Shown in pieces: positions 54,831 to 64,000 of a stretch of 64,000 nt of DNA. The stretch covers positions 43,124,295 through 43,188,294 of the forward strand of contig NC_133389.1 of the NCBI RefSeq assembly GCF_047511655.1. Reading direction: 5' to 3'. The position numbers and the translations under genes are program-made. How positions within the stretch are numbered: the stretch's first letter is position 1; each line of letters opens with the position of its first letter. Source of the DNA: Castor canadensis (lineage: Eukaryota; Chordata; Mammalia; Rodentia; Castoridae). Under the pieces are notes generated by a model. The model did not search any database and was not told where the DNA came from. It saw only the letters and a list, made by a program, of their open reading frames with translations.

Positions 54831-55427
54831 TCATAGATGGGAACAAGAATCTTCTGTATAGAGCACATTACATGACCCGCGTAGCTCCGTTGGAACACTG
54901 GAGAGGGGACAAATGACCCTTTCTGTCACTATTACATTTTGTGTGAGATGTGGATCAAAGACTGTAGTGGTGGGTTGCACAAAGGAACCAGAAGCTGAGT
55001 AAGTCTCCGTTACCACATAGTTACCATGCTGCAAAGGGGCAGGAATGGCAATGGCTTGCTGCATAGATCCAGAAGTGGAAAAAGCAGAAGCTCCTTGACC
55101 ACCAGGCAACGTCTGGTACCTATCATGTCCTGCCTGATGGACTTCTAGGGAACGACCACAGGGGTCAATTCCAGAGCCACTGTCTTTAGAGGGTGCCTGA
55201 GCTTGTTTGGCTTCATCATCAATACCGAGACTTATCTCTGCAAGCTTTTTAAATTTGGGGCCAAGTGAGTCCAAGTAGCTGTCATCGAGGTCATCAGCAA
55301 TGAAACTGCAACAACCCAGGGAGCCCACAGGAGAACCCAGGTCATCATCCATGCCTTCGTTATCATAGATCAGCAAGCAGTCGCTCGCCTCCTGGACATC
55401 CTCTTCCTCTGCACAGGCAAATGCTTT
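54831..55427 (-). CDS. DSG3: DSG3 last coding exon
   Basis: It encodes 198 residues plus TGA. It starts [20 protein letters not shown], holds the catenin-binding motif [13 protein letters not shown] and the repeat-unit domain with [16 protein letters not shown] and [13 protein letters not shown]. It ends TEDSCSHL; human ends similarly (recalled as TEDPCSRLI), so the tail is about one residue shorter and slightly diverged. Confidence 0.97.
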   Translation of the reverse strand, partial: KAFACAEEEDVQEASDCLLIYDNEGMDDDLGSPVGSLGCCSFIADDLDDSYLDSLGPKFKKLAEISLGIDDEAKQAQAPSKDSGSGIDPCGRSLEVHQAGHDRYQTLPGGQGASAFSTSGSMQQAIAIPAPLQHGNYVVTETYSASGSFVQPTTTVFDPHLTQNVIVTERVICPLSSVPTELRGSCNVLYTEDSCSHL

Positions 55428-58400
55428 CTAAAGATGGAGAGAAAGTGAAAAAAAAAGAATTTTAAGAAAGCTATTGAACGATCTAATACTGTTCATGGAA
55501 CTCAAGATTTGATTATGAATGCCCAAGTTAGATAATCCATAGAAGTAAAGAAGTCATCTTTATATTAACATTTTATTCTCAAAATTGTCAACAATAATAT
55601 GTATAGTTGGCATTCCATCAAAATTGAGTCTAGCCTAGGCCTATGTCTTAGTTCTTGATTTTATATGATTTTGGTCTGCATAGCAAATGTGCATGATGCA
55701 TGGGGCTGTTATTGGGTTGAATGTGAGGGTCTCTGAGTATGCTTATCTTTTTGCTGGGGATGGTGGCGGGGGAGGTCTCCAGCTGTGCACGGAGACAGCT
55801 GTCACTCTAACTAGGCACTTTCCCTAGACTATATCCTGTGGAAGCCTGGGTCATACTAGGCCTCATACTATATCTTGAAATATCCCATGCGTCTTCATCC
55901 TAATTAAGTGTTTCTTGCCAGTCTCTCCTCAAATACAGTGTGAGCCCTCATCTGCTCAGACACGTTAGACACCAGCACTTAGTATTGCTGATACCAAAAC
56001 TCGAGGAGAGGTCTTTCTAAATGTGTCTCTTCCACCCCTAATCTTTGGTCACCAGACAAGAGGGCAACAGGCTTCCCACAGCCTTCTCTGTTCCTTCACC
56101 CTGGGTCCTTTTCTGTTCCATATGTCCTGACACCTTGTTTCTCCCTGCACTGATCTTTAATCTCATTCCTTTTTCCTCTTACTTTTGGGTCAATAATTCA
56201 GTGGCTTTTCAACATTTTGGACATGGAGTCCTAGGACAATGTGTAGAATATTATAACTCTCTCAGGAAAATACATGCACGTGTGTTTTGACATATTTCAT
56301 GCTGTAGGAAATACAAAATAAACTTCTCTGTATTCTTAAGCAGGATATTACTGATCCCCAAACAGAAGATTTTGCCCTCAGTTTTTTTTTTCCAGTTGAG
56401 GGGATGAAAGACCACTTGTTATATTCTCCCACTTGTTTTTTATTATCTGTCCATTCTTTTTTTAGTCAGTGACTCAATTTTGACAGCCACCTTAAGTTAT
56501 TTGTATTATTTTGGCAAGAAGAACCTTATTTTTTTCGTTACATTTTAACAAACTGTAGCAAAACGAACCACAAACTGAGGTTTATCAAGTAAAAAAATCT
56601 CTAATGTAAATGAAATAACAAAGTCCCAAGGTTTGTTACTCAGTTACCTGAGAAAAATAAGAATCTAGGAAATTCATGTTTATCTGTCCGTCAGCATAGT
56701 CCTTCATGGTTCCTCCCGTGGAATGCCTTGTTCTTATGGTTCCTGACTGCCCAACAGAATAAGGTCCAAGTCCAGAGGCTGCTCCAAATCCCCCTGCAGC
56801 TCCAGATCCATTTGCTGCGCCCAGCCTTGTGGTCAGTTCCATTCCTGAAGCTCCTTCCACTACTGTGCCTCCAGCATATGTATTTGTACAAACTTCTAGA
56901 AAAGGGGAGAAAATTCTGTAACATCTCATGCTGTTTTTTTTTAAAACTGGTCTTTGCTTGTCCCTGATTAGTTAGTCTTATAAAGCAAGTATGTTGGAGA
57001 AAATACAATTATGTGAATAGAGGTGGTAAGAACATTGCAGGGGGTGTTATGTGAAAGTAACAGAGGAAGAGACATTAGCAGGTGAAAAAACTGAAAATAT
57101 ACTAATAAAAAATATAGTAAGGAAACAGATTTTCAGTGACAATAGCCAGAAGCAAAAAAGTAAAAACAGACAATCCAGTACACAGCCATGGGCTGCTTCT
57201 AATCAAGCCTTGTTTGTTCTCCTGTAAAATAGTTATATTAAGCAGTCATATTGGCTTAGTATAGAAACCAAAGCAAACTAATGGATGCTGATTTTGTGTC
57301 TTGGTGCCCCCCAATTTAATAAATATGAATATTTGTCTCTTAACTATACATTATACTTTCATGATTTATTTTTCTAGACAATTCTGAATATGGTTTTTAC
57401 TTTGTTATTGTAATGGGAGAAGCAAATGAGTATTAGAGAAGTTGAAATAAGCAGCTGCGTATTTGGAGAGATCTCAAGCAGATTTTGTAGGCTATACACT
57501 TAAAGACAATCTATTGCTAAGTATAGAGTTAAGAGAAATCTATTAGTAAGCAGGTTTGATTGTTCTGCTAGTTTACAGTGTAGTTGTAGCACTGAGATAA
57601 TATGAATAAGATTGTTACTTGGTAAAACTGAAGAAATAAACAAATTTACTAGGATGACAACATCAGAGACGAGGTCCCCTTATGACCAAATGTAAGGATT
57701 AGTAATTGAACTCAAAACAGGGTATTGTAAATCCTGGTAAAGGAGGAAGGTGAACAGGATTGAGGATGTGCACACATGGGACTTTTGCATATATATGACC
57801 AATTTTAACAAAGACAAAGTTGGGTGGTGGCTACCTAGATGTTTGTTACATTTTCCCTTTAATTTTTCAATAGATGTGAAATATTCCCTAATTTAAAAAT
57901 GATAATTACTTGAGAGCTATACTTCAGTTTATTAAAATTTGGAAAAAGTATAGCTAGTCTTTAGATACTCAAAATGATGGCATTGAGAATATATTTATGC
58001 CTGGCCGATGGCGTGGAAGTGGCTAATACACAAATATTAAACCATGTGTCCCCCCCCCGATTTCAGTAGTAGGAGCTCCTGTCATGTACGACATATGCAA
58101 ATTATTAGAAACATTATTTTGAACACTTCTTATTTTTGAATATATTTAAAATCCACCAGTGCATTAAAAAATAAATTTGATGTTCACTCACCAGAACTTT
58201 CCATAAAATCTGCTCCATTGGTTGTTATAGGTGGCACACAAATATTTGTGATTTCCTGCAAATCATGTTAAAAAATAAATACATTTACAACCAGATTTCA
58301 GAGCAATATAGGTGAAATATGGCCTTTTGTAAATTACAGCATTTCAAGAAGCCCAAACTCTTGCAGAAGTAACTGGTTTTTTAGAATTTTATTTGTGAAG

Positions 58401-61400
58401 AGCTAAAATCCTAAAAGGCCACATGCATTATAGCATTGATTCTCCACTGAGGGTCAAGAAATTTCTAATTTTTATATCCCCTTATCCTCTTCCTATCTCA
58501 GTATAAATCAAATTTTCTCTATATGATTACAATAAGTATTTTGCAAACTAGATTCTCACCTTGTCTTCAGGTTGGGCTCCTTCAATTCCCCACTGATGAA
58601 TTATTCCTTCTGACCCATCGGGAACTGGGATAAAACCACTTGTCACCCCACCAATGGGACCTGTCCCACAGTCACAAGTCAGCAGCAGAAGAGGGGCCAC
58701 TAGAGAAAAATAAGCCCAAATATCAGAATATTTGAATCAGCTAGAAACTGCTGGATGTTCCAATTGTCAGAAACATTACAAAGAAAATACAATATTTTAA
58801 ATCCTTAAGGAAAATTCCTAATGAAAAGCATAGTTAAGTTGTACAAAATAAAATTTGGCAAATGAAGCACACTAAATTTTCATATGGTTATGAAACTGAA
58901 GAAGAAGAAGACAGGTGAGATCGTTTCATGTGCAGGTGTATCATCTTAAAATAGGCACTTTCTGAGAAATGAGAAAGGGGTTTAGTAGCTTAGTTCTTCA
59001 GTTCTTTTCCTTAACACATTTGTATGATAACTTGCATTTATTTGTACATATGTGAGGCCATATATATTTTTTCAGGTAAATATACAGATGAGTATTCCAT
59101 GTAAATGGATAAGATTTTAGGTGGGTGCAATTATGTTTCAGTAATCTGACTTTGTGTGTTGTTTAAATATTATGAAGTATGTTGATCAGTGCACTCTTAT
59201 GACTTGAGAATCCCTAGCTTGCAAGGTCTTCTTTCTACTGTGACCACCATTTTTTCTGTGCACATCCTTGACAATAAAGATTAATGCCATTTTTCCTAAA
59301 AGAGCAAGAAAGGAATACTCATTCTTGAAAGCAGGTATTTACTATTCTCTGTTGTCAAAGACCCATGCCTCCCTGTGGCCTGCCAAGGCCACCTGAACCC
59401 TACTGTTTGAACTGGCCAGTTATCAGTAGCTTAGTGAGGGGTCTAGAGTTCAGCCTCTGGACAGACATCCAGAGTTTGAATTTTGGCTCCACCACTTATC
59501 TGATATGGACATTGGGCATGGTTTATAGTCTTTGTTTGCTCAGTTAATTCATCCATTAAATGGAGGAATAACTAGTATTTTCATCATAGGTTGTCATGAG
59601 GCTTAAATGAGCTAATAAGGTAAAGGTCAGTAGTGAATGGAATCAAGATTTCTAGTATTGTTAGGATGAGCTACACCATTATGTAAATTAGGTCAGTCTT
59701 ATATATAATGTGAAAAATTAGACCTAGCATATAAAATAGGTTGGGTATAATGAATACAGTATTTCAAAATTTAATTTTATAGTCATATAAATGTTATTTC
59801 TAGAGACTCTTTTGCCATCTTCAATAAAGATTAAGTTAATCTTTATTAAATATGAGGAAAGATTATTTGTAAGGTTGATTAATGTAAACCTAAGTAGTCA
59901 GCATTTTCATATGGGCATTATAATCTTTAAAAAATCTTATCTATCATTATATGTGCAATGTGTATTTGGTTTTTCAAAAGCATTGAATGTATTTCTACAG
60001 TCTGAAAAATACATGTTCAGCTCTATATAAAATGCAAAACATAGCATTTTGCAAATGGTAGACTCGCATAAAGCAAATTTTACTGTAGGAATAACACAGC
60101 ATGTTTCCTCTGACTGTTGCTTGAGATACACTCCAAAATGTGCAGTGGCCTATGAGATATACCATACACTTCAAATGTGCACATTTCAAAGTCAAATACT
60201 TTATTGCTGCCTTACAAATCTGTGCTTCCTCAATTTTCAGTTTTATTTGATGACTTCAGAATTCAGTGACTAACAAATATATATTCCTATGTGTCATCTG
60301 GCCTTTTAGTCCAATCTTCCTTTCTATGACTGTCTTAGTCTGTTCATGCTACTGTGATTAAAAACACCTTGGACTGGATCATTTATACATAATAGAAATT
60401 TATGGCTCACAGTGCTGGAAGCTTGGACATTCAAGATCCAAGTGCCAGTAGATTTGGTGGCTGGTGAGGGCACCTTGTACACGTCCTGACATTGCAATAG
60501 GGGACACACAAAGCTCCCTCAAACTTCTTTTATAAGGACATTGTTTCCATCCATTAGGGTGGCTCCCTCATGACCACATCACCCCCAAAGTCTCCATCCC
60601 TTAACAATATTGCATTGGTAATTAAGCTTTGTCATATGAATTTGGAGGATGAAACACACTCATTCAGACCATAGAAATTAGTCTCCAAATCTTGTCAAAA
60701 TATAATAGTAATATTTTGTACACTTATCTTTTCCTTTCTAATCTTGTGTCCTGGCTCTCTATGTGGCTTCCACTATCTCTCCAGAACTATTAATAACTTC
60801 TTAACAGTTCTTTTCTTTCTAACTTATTGTACACACTCCTGCCCAGGTTATCTTTCTGAAATATAACTATTATCATGGTAGCCCTTTATTCAAATATCTT
60901 CAGCAATTCCTCTTTCTCACAGCTTAAAGTACCAATACCATAGTGTCTATGTATAAGCTTTCCCAAAATTAGTCCCAATGAATCCTCCATCTTCATCTCA
61001 CCATACTTAGCCTCCCAAGGACATGCAATTTGTAAAACCCATTAACTGTTTGTCTCACACTGTTACGTTTTGGAAATAGCCTCCTTTTTTTGTTGTTGTT
61101 GGTACTGGGGTTTGAACTCAAGGGCTCTTGTTTGCTTCACAAGCCTGAAAAAGCTGATTTTTCTTGTTGTTTGGTAGCGTTGGGGTTTGAACTCAGGGTC
61201 TCATGCATGATGGGTAGGTGCTCTACCAGTTGAGCCATATCACCAGCCCCAACCTTCCCTTTTTTTATACTTATTACGTCCTACTCATTCTCCAAGGCTC
61301 ACATGACTAGCTCCCCTATACCGTGAAGCCTTCTGTAATACCCCTGTAGTCACTTCTATTCTAGCCTTATTATGGTTTAATTTTCACACAGTTAGATGTG

Positions 61401-62742
61401 TTTACATCTGTGAACTGCATGAAAACCAGAATCAAGTTCTGTTTCAAACTTGAACATTTTGTTCAAGTTGACTAATAGGAGATTGAAAACTGAAACTCTG
61501 AATGCCAATTCCAACTATTGAAATTATGCATAGTATCTTTAGAATAATAAACATGTTTGGGGAAGGAGAGAAAAATACAGTGTATAGCGATAGAGAATAT
61601 GAGGTCATATTCTCTAAGAACTGGAGAAGTGATTGTGAATCGATTAAGAATCTCTTATTTTAACAAGATTTATCACAAAGTTCCTTTAAATAGAGACCCC
61701 TTACATTCAAAATACTATTTGATCTATAAGATTTTGATTCAAATACAATTTTCCCGAACCTGTCTATTGAATTCAGTAAATTTTACTTTTATTGAAAAAC
61801 AATACAGGGCTGGTAGAGTGCCTGCCTAGCAAGCTTGCGTTCCTGAGTACAAACCCCAGTACCACAAAAAAAAAAAAAAAGAAAAGAAAAACAATGCATG
61901 TGTGAATGTGTTCAATAAACTTAATCTTACTAATGTGAAAGTCTTAAAAGGGATACATATTCAGGTGGTAAGCTCTTTTTTGAGGAAATGCTGAATTAAA
62001 CAATAACGTACTAGAGCTAATGCTCAATTAATGCTCCTTGTAGAGCTCTAAGCCTGTGGTATCCTATATTCCTTCCCAAAGTTTATTTCCCCAGCATTCT
62101 CCCTTTATTTCAGAATCTCACGAGACTTGAATATGGACAGATATCTTAGAAAGTGATGCATTCATGGGCAAAGCCTTCATTTTGATCATGAACATTACTG
62201 GCAGACTTAGAGTCTTTATAATTTCTTTTTCTCCCTCTTGGTTCTCTTGTGCTACTGTGCTCTAAATGTCTGCACACATGATTTGCTTTGCTATATTCAT
62301 TTTGATCCACAGCAAGTGACAATTTAAACATTTCAGATTCTTTCTGCAAAATGATCCCTAGCTTTGCATGTAAGATGGGTAGAGGGTGGGTCTTCCCCAT
62401 TGCACAGAGGAGAATGGGCAGTATGAAAGCCTTTGTAAATGATGTCACCCCCATGGTCATTGAGTGATGCATTTGAATACTTACACAGTAACAGCAAAAG
62501 TCCAAGAAGGAGCAGACCGATGGCAGCAGGCCCCAGCCTCCACGACGACTTCTCATATATCACCTGAGGGTCTCTGCTTGGGTTGGAAGATCCACAGGTT
62601 CCCCTGTCATCACACCGACACACGTTCAGAGTCAAGATCTCTGGTGTTTCACACTGCCTGTCCTGATTGTCCGCAACCAAGAGGGAGACTCTGTACACTC
62701 CGGGGGAGACCTTTTGCTGGGCATTTAGGAGGGCTGAGGTAT
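54831..62742 (-). CDS. DSG3: Desmoglein-3, last five coding exons (5' part beyond window)
   Basis: Desmosomal cadherin of stratified epithelia and the main pemphigus vulgaris autoantigen. Five exons splice into about 434 C-terminal residues: end of the extracellular anchor, membrane helix, juxtamembrane TCDCG, intracellular anchor, catenin-binding segment ([20 protein letters not shown]) and desmoglein repeats ending [11 protein letters not shown]. The CDRGTCG cysteine motif, the Gly/Ala-rich segment and the C-terminal tail match human DSG3 (999 residues as recalled) rather than DSG1, 2 or 4. All visible junctions are GT-AG and phase-consistent. The signal, propeptide and cadherin repeats lie to the right of base 64000. 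Confidence 0.96.
55428..58191. other. DSG3 introns around the Gly/Ala exon
   Basis: Introns 55428-56647 and 56896-58191, with the exon at 56648-56895 between them. No SINE recognised, in contrast to DSG2 introns. Confidence 0.4.
56648..56895 (-). CDS. DSG3: DSG3 exon with Gly/Ala-rich segment
   Basis: Two bases plus 82 codons: [20 protein letters not shown], a Gly/Ala-rich stretch, [20 protein letters not shown] and [10 protein letters not shown]. The Gly/Ala stretch seems about a dozen residues shorter than the recalled human sequence, in frame. Acceptor TTTTCTAG, donor GTAACT. Confidence 0.95.
58192..58255 (-). CDS. DSG3: DSG3 64-nt exon (intracellular anchor)
   Basis: Twenty-one codons plus one base, [20 protein letters not shown] and one Ser, bounded by ATTTGCAG and GTGAGT. 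It matches human [20 protein letters not shown]. In DSG2 this segment is, as I recall, fused with the following exon. Confidence 0.95.
58560..58699 (-). CDS. DSG3: DSG3 exon, end of membrane helix and juxtamembrane region
   Basis: It completes a split Leu codon and adds 46 codons: [17 protein letters not shown], then a Gly-rich linker, [10 protein letters not shown] and [14 protein letters not shown]. It is the paralogue of DSG2 exon 13, sharing the phase and the PEDK end. The CDC cysteines are likely palmitoylated. Confidence 0.96.
59400..59640 (+). mobile_element. MIR SINE in DSG3 intron
   Basis: GAATTTTGGCTCCACCACTT, TTAAATGGAGGAATAACTAG and GTTGTCATGAGGCTTAAATG. Confidence 0.75.
60335..60690 (-). 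mobile_element. Ancient interspersed repeat (inverted copy of the 11400-11726 group)
   Basis: TGTCTTAGTCTGTTCATGCT, TGGTGAGGGCACCTTG and TCATTCAGACCATAGAA: common old mammalian repeat, unnamed here. Confidence 0.6.
60725..61440 (+). mobile_element. L2 LINE 3' region, interrupted by SINE units
   Basis: GTGTCCTGGCTCTCTATGTG, CAGGTTATCTTTCTGAAAT and, after the SINE, CTCATTCTCCAAGGCTCACA follow L2 order. Diverged. Confidence 0.5.
61088..61252 (-). mobile_element. Two tRNA-like SINE units in tandem, minus orientation
   Basis: Two heads: GGTACTGGGGTTTGAACTCA (61110) and GCGTTGGGGTTTGAACTCAG (61180). The first is cut after about 40 bp; the second is complete to CACCAGCCCC. Confidence 0.8.
61806..61882 (+). 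mobile_element. 5'-truncated tRNA-like SINE
   Basis: GGCTGGTAGAGTGCCTGCCT, GAGTACAAACCCCAGTACC, A15. The A box is partly deleted. Confidence 0.8.
62485..62742 (-). CDS. DSG3: DSG3 exon with anchor region and membrane helix
   Basis: Eighty-five codons between split codons: [20 protein letters not shown], then a cysteine motif [10 protein letters not shown] and helix [18 protein letters not shown]. The stretch before the helix ([15 protein letters not shown]) is poorly conserved with human. Probably exon 12. Acceptor TCTCTACAG, donor GTAAGT. Confidence 0.96.
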
Positions 62743-62799
62743 CTGTAGAGAAACAATTGCAGAAATCAACAGTAGGACAGTAGTCTTTTGCTTGTTTTT

Positions 62800-62889
62800 C
62801 TTTCTTTTTTAAATGATGGTGCTGAGGACCAAACCCAGCACCTTGCTCATGTTAGGCAAGTGCTCTACCACCGAGTTATATTCCCAGCC
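62800..62889 (-). mobile_element. ID-like SINE beside the DSG3 membrane-helix exon
   Basis: GGACCAAACCCAGCACCTTG, GGCAAGTGCTCTACCACCGA and TTCCCAGCC, on the reverse strand, about 60 bp from the exon's acceptor (upstream intron). Confidence 0.75.
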
Positions 62890-64000
62890 TTCTTTTGTTC
62901 TTAAAACTTATTTTTGAGAGAAGGGATTGAATGAGACCAAAGAAAGCACAGCCACAGAAGGCATACCAAAACCCCCTCAAAAAAACAAAAACCCAAAAAA
63001 CAAAAAACAAACTTATTTTTGATAACAAAGCTAGAGTTGCCTTAGAGATCGCTGTTGCAAACAGGACTGATGTGGTTTGAGCAGTATTGAGAGCTACAAG
63101 ATTTATGTATATCTGTCTACATCTTCTTGTCCTCTCAGATCCAGACAAGTCCATTATAATTCCCCATGAAGACTCAGTTTTATCCTGCCTTTCCCAATAA
63201 AGAGGATGAAAGGAGGTATTGTATAACTGTCAAGCCCCTAGCCCTGAGACTTACCCATTTTCTCCTACTCCTGCACCAGTCAGTCTTCAGTTGCATGTGG
63301 TTCTCTGGTGTGTGTCTTCCCCATCCTCCACCCCAAACTCCATGTTCACACATCTGACTCATAAAGACTGAGTTCAGCTTTGGCCATTGATACCTCACCT
63401 GCTCCTCTTAGTTCTCATCCTATGAACTAAGGGCCTGTTGGATGGCATTCCCAGTGGAGGGGCCTGTTGTTTGTCTGACTGCTGAGCATCAACTGTTCTC
63501 CATTCACCATTGTTACACTACCCATTGCTAAGGGGATCCTGCAACTTTGTTGTGTTGTTTAAATCGTTCTTGATCCCACCATGCCCTTTGACATTGTGCC
63601 CTGGCTGCCCAGGCCAAACACTGTTGTCTTGCCCATCCTCACCCAAGCTCTCTTTACATCCAGGCCCTCTCTGATTTTTTCTGTCTCCTCATTGGCTATC
63701 TAGCCGGAAAACTCATTTGGAGCCAAATGTTACATGTAGTTTGGAGCTAGACTCATAAGCAGGATCAGAAAGACTCATAAGCAGAATCAGAAAGACCCAA
63801 GGGCAGAAGGTAAGGCAAAACAAAATCTCTTTAGTAACACTGGCAGTGGCTGCTACCCATGGCTACAGGGCACCATGGGATATATCCATGAAAGGGAATA
63901 AGACTTGAAGTGGCTAGGAACATTGCAAAGATTATTTTTTCATTTTTTTTAGAAAGTAGCTACTCTGAAATGAGTCCTTCTATTCTTCTGGAGCTATAAA
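62890..64000. other. DSG3 intron upstream of the membrane-helix exon
   Basis: No exon found up to the window edge. A 21-bp near-tandem repeat around 63750-63790 (GACTCATAAGCAGRATCAGA) is the only structure seen. Confidence 0.4.

Overview
This window is mammalian nuclear DNA carrying part of the desmosomal cadherin cluster. Both genes lie on the minus strand, head to tail. DSG3 (desmoglein-3) enters from the right edge; its last five coding exons lie at 62742-54831. DSG2 (desmoglein-2) follows, with the first thirteen coding exons at 42182-90; the remaining cytoplasmic exons lie beyond base 1. This order agrees with the DSG3-DSG2 order I know from other mammals. I rebuilt every exon from recalled human desmoglein protein sequence plus GT-AG splice sites and codon phase. 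All 18 exons join in frame with no internal stop, so both genes look intact as far as they are visible.

The organism is probably a rodent, and I favour a castorimorph such as beaver. The basis is an abundant SINE with a tRNA-like unit (anchor word close to TTTGAACTCAGG) joined to one or two Alu/B1-like 7SL-related units, together with ID-like monomers and rodent-like L1 ends. The species call is recognition from memory, not a search.

Layout: 90-22543 holds DSG2 exons 13 to 2. A nearly full-length, decayed STIP1 retrocopy sits antisense in intron 12 (about 1336-3488), and a second small STIP1-like fragment sits in intron 11. 22544-42131 is the 19.6 kb intron 1. It is full of repeats, including a 1.6 kb insertion that looks like an L1 5'UTR plus the first 17 codons of ORF1, flanked by a perfect 14-bp duplication (28272-29896). 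41.85-42.75 kb is the CpG island with DSG2 exon 1 and the presumed promoter. 42.8-54.8 kb is intergenic DNA plus the DSG3 3'UTR. 54.8-62.7 kb is the 3' part of DSG3, and 62.7-64 kb is DSG3 intron sequence.

The two proteins are calcium-dependent adhesion receptors of desmosomes. Their ectodomains bind desmogleins and desmocollins of the neighbouring cell, and their tails bind plakoglobin and plakophilins, which link to desmoplakin and keratin. I found no RNA gene, CRISPR array or new multi-gene system. The most unusual items are the 3'-truncated L1 insertion and the paired STIP1 relics.
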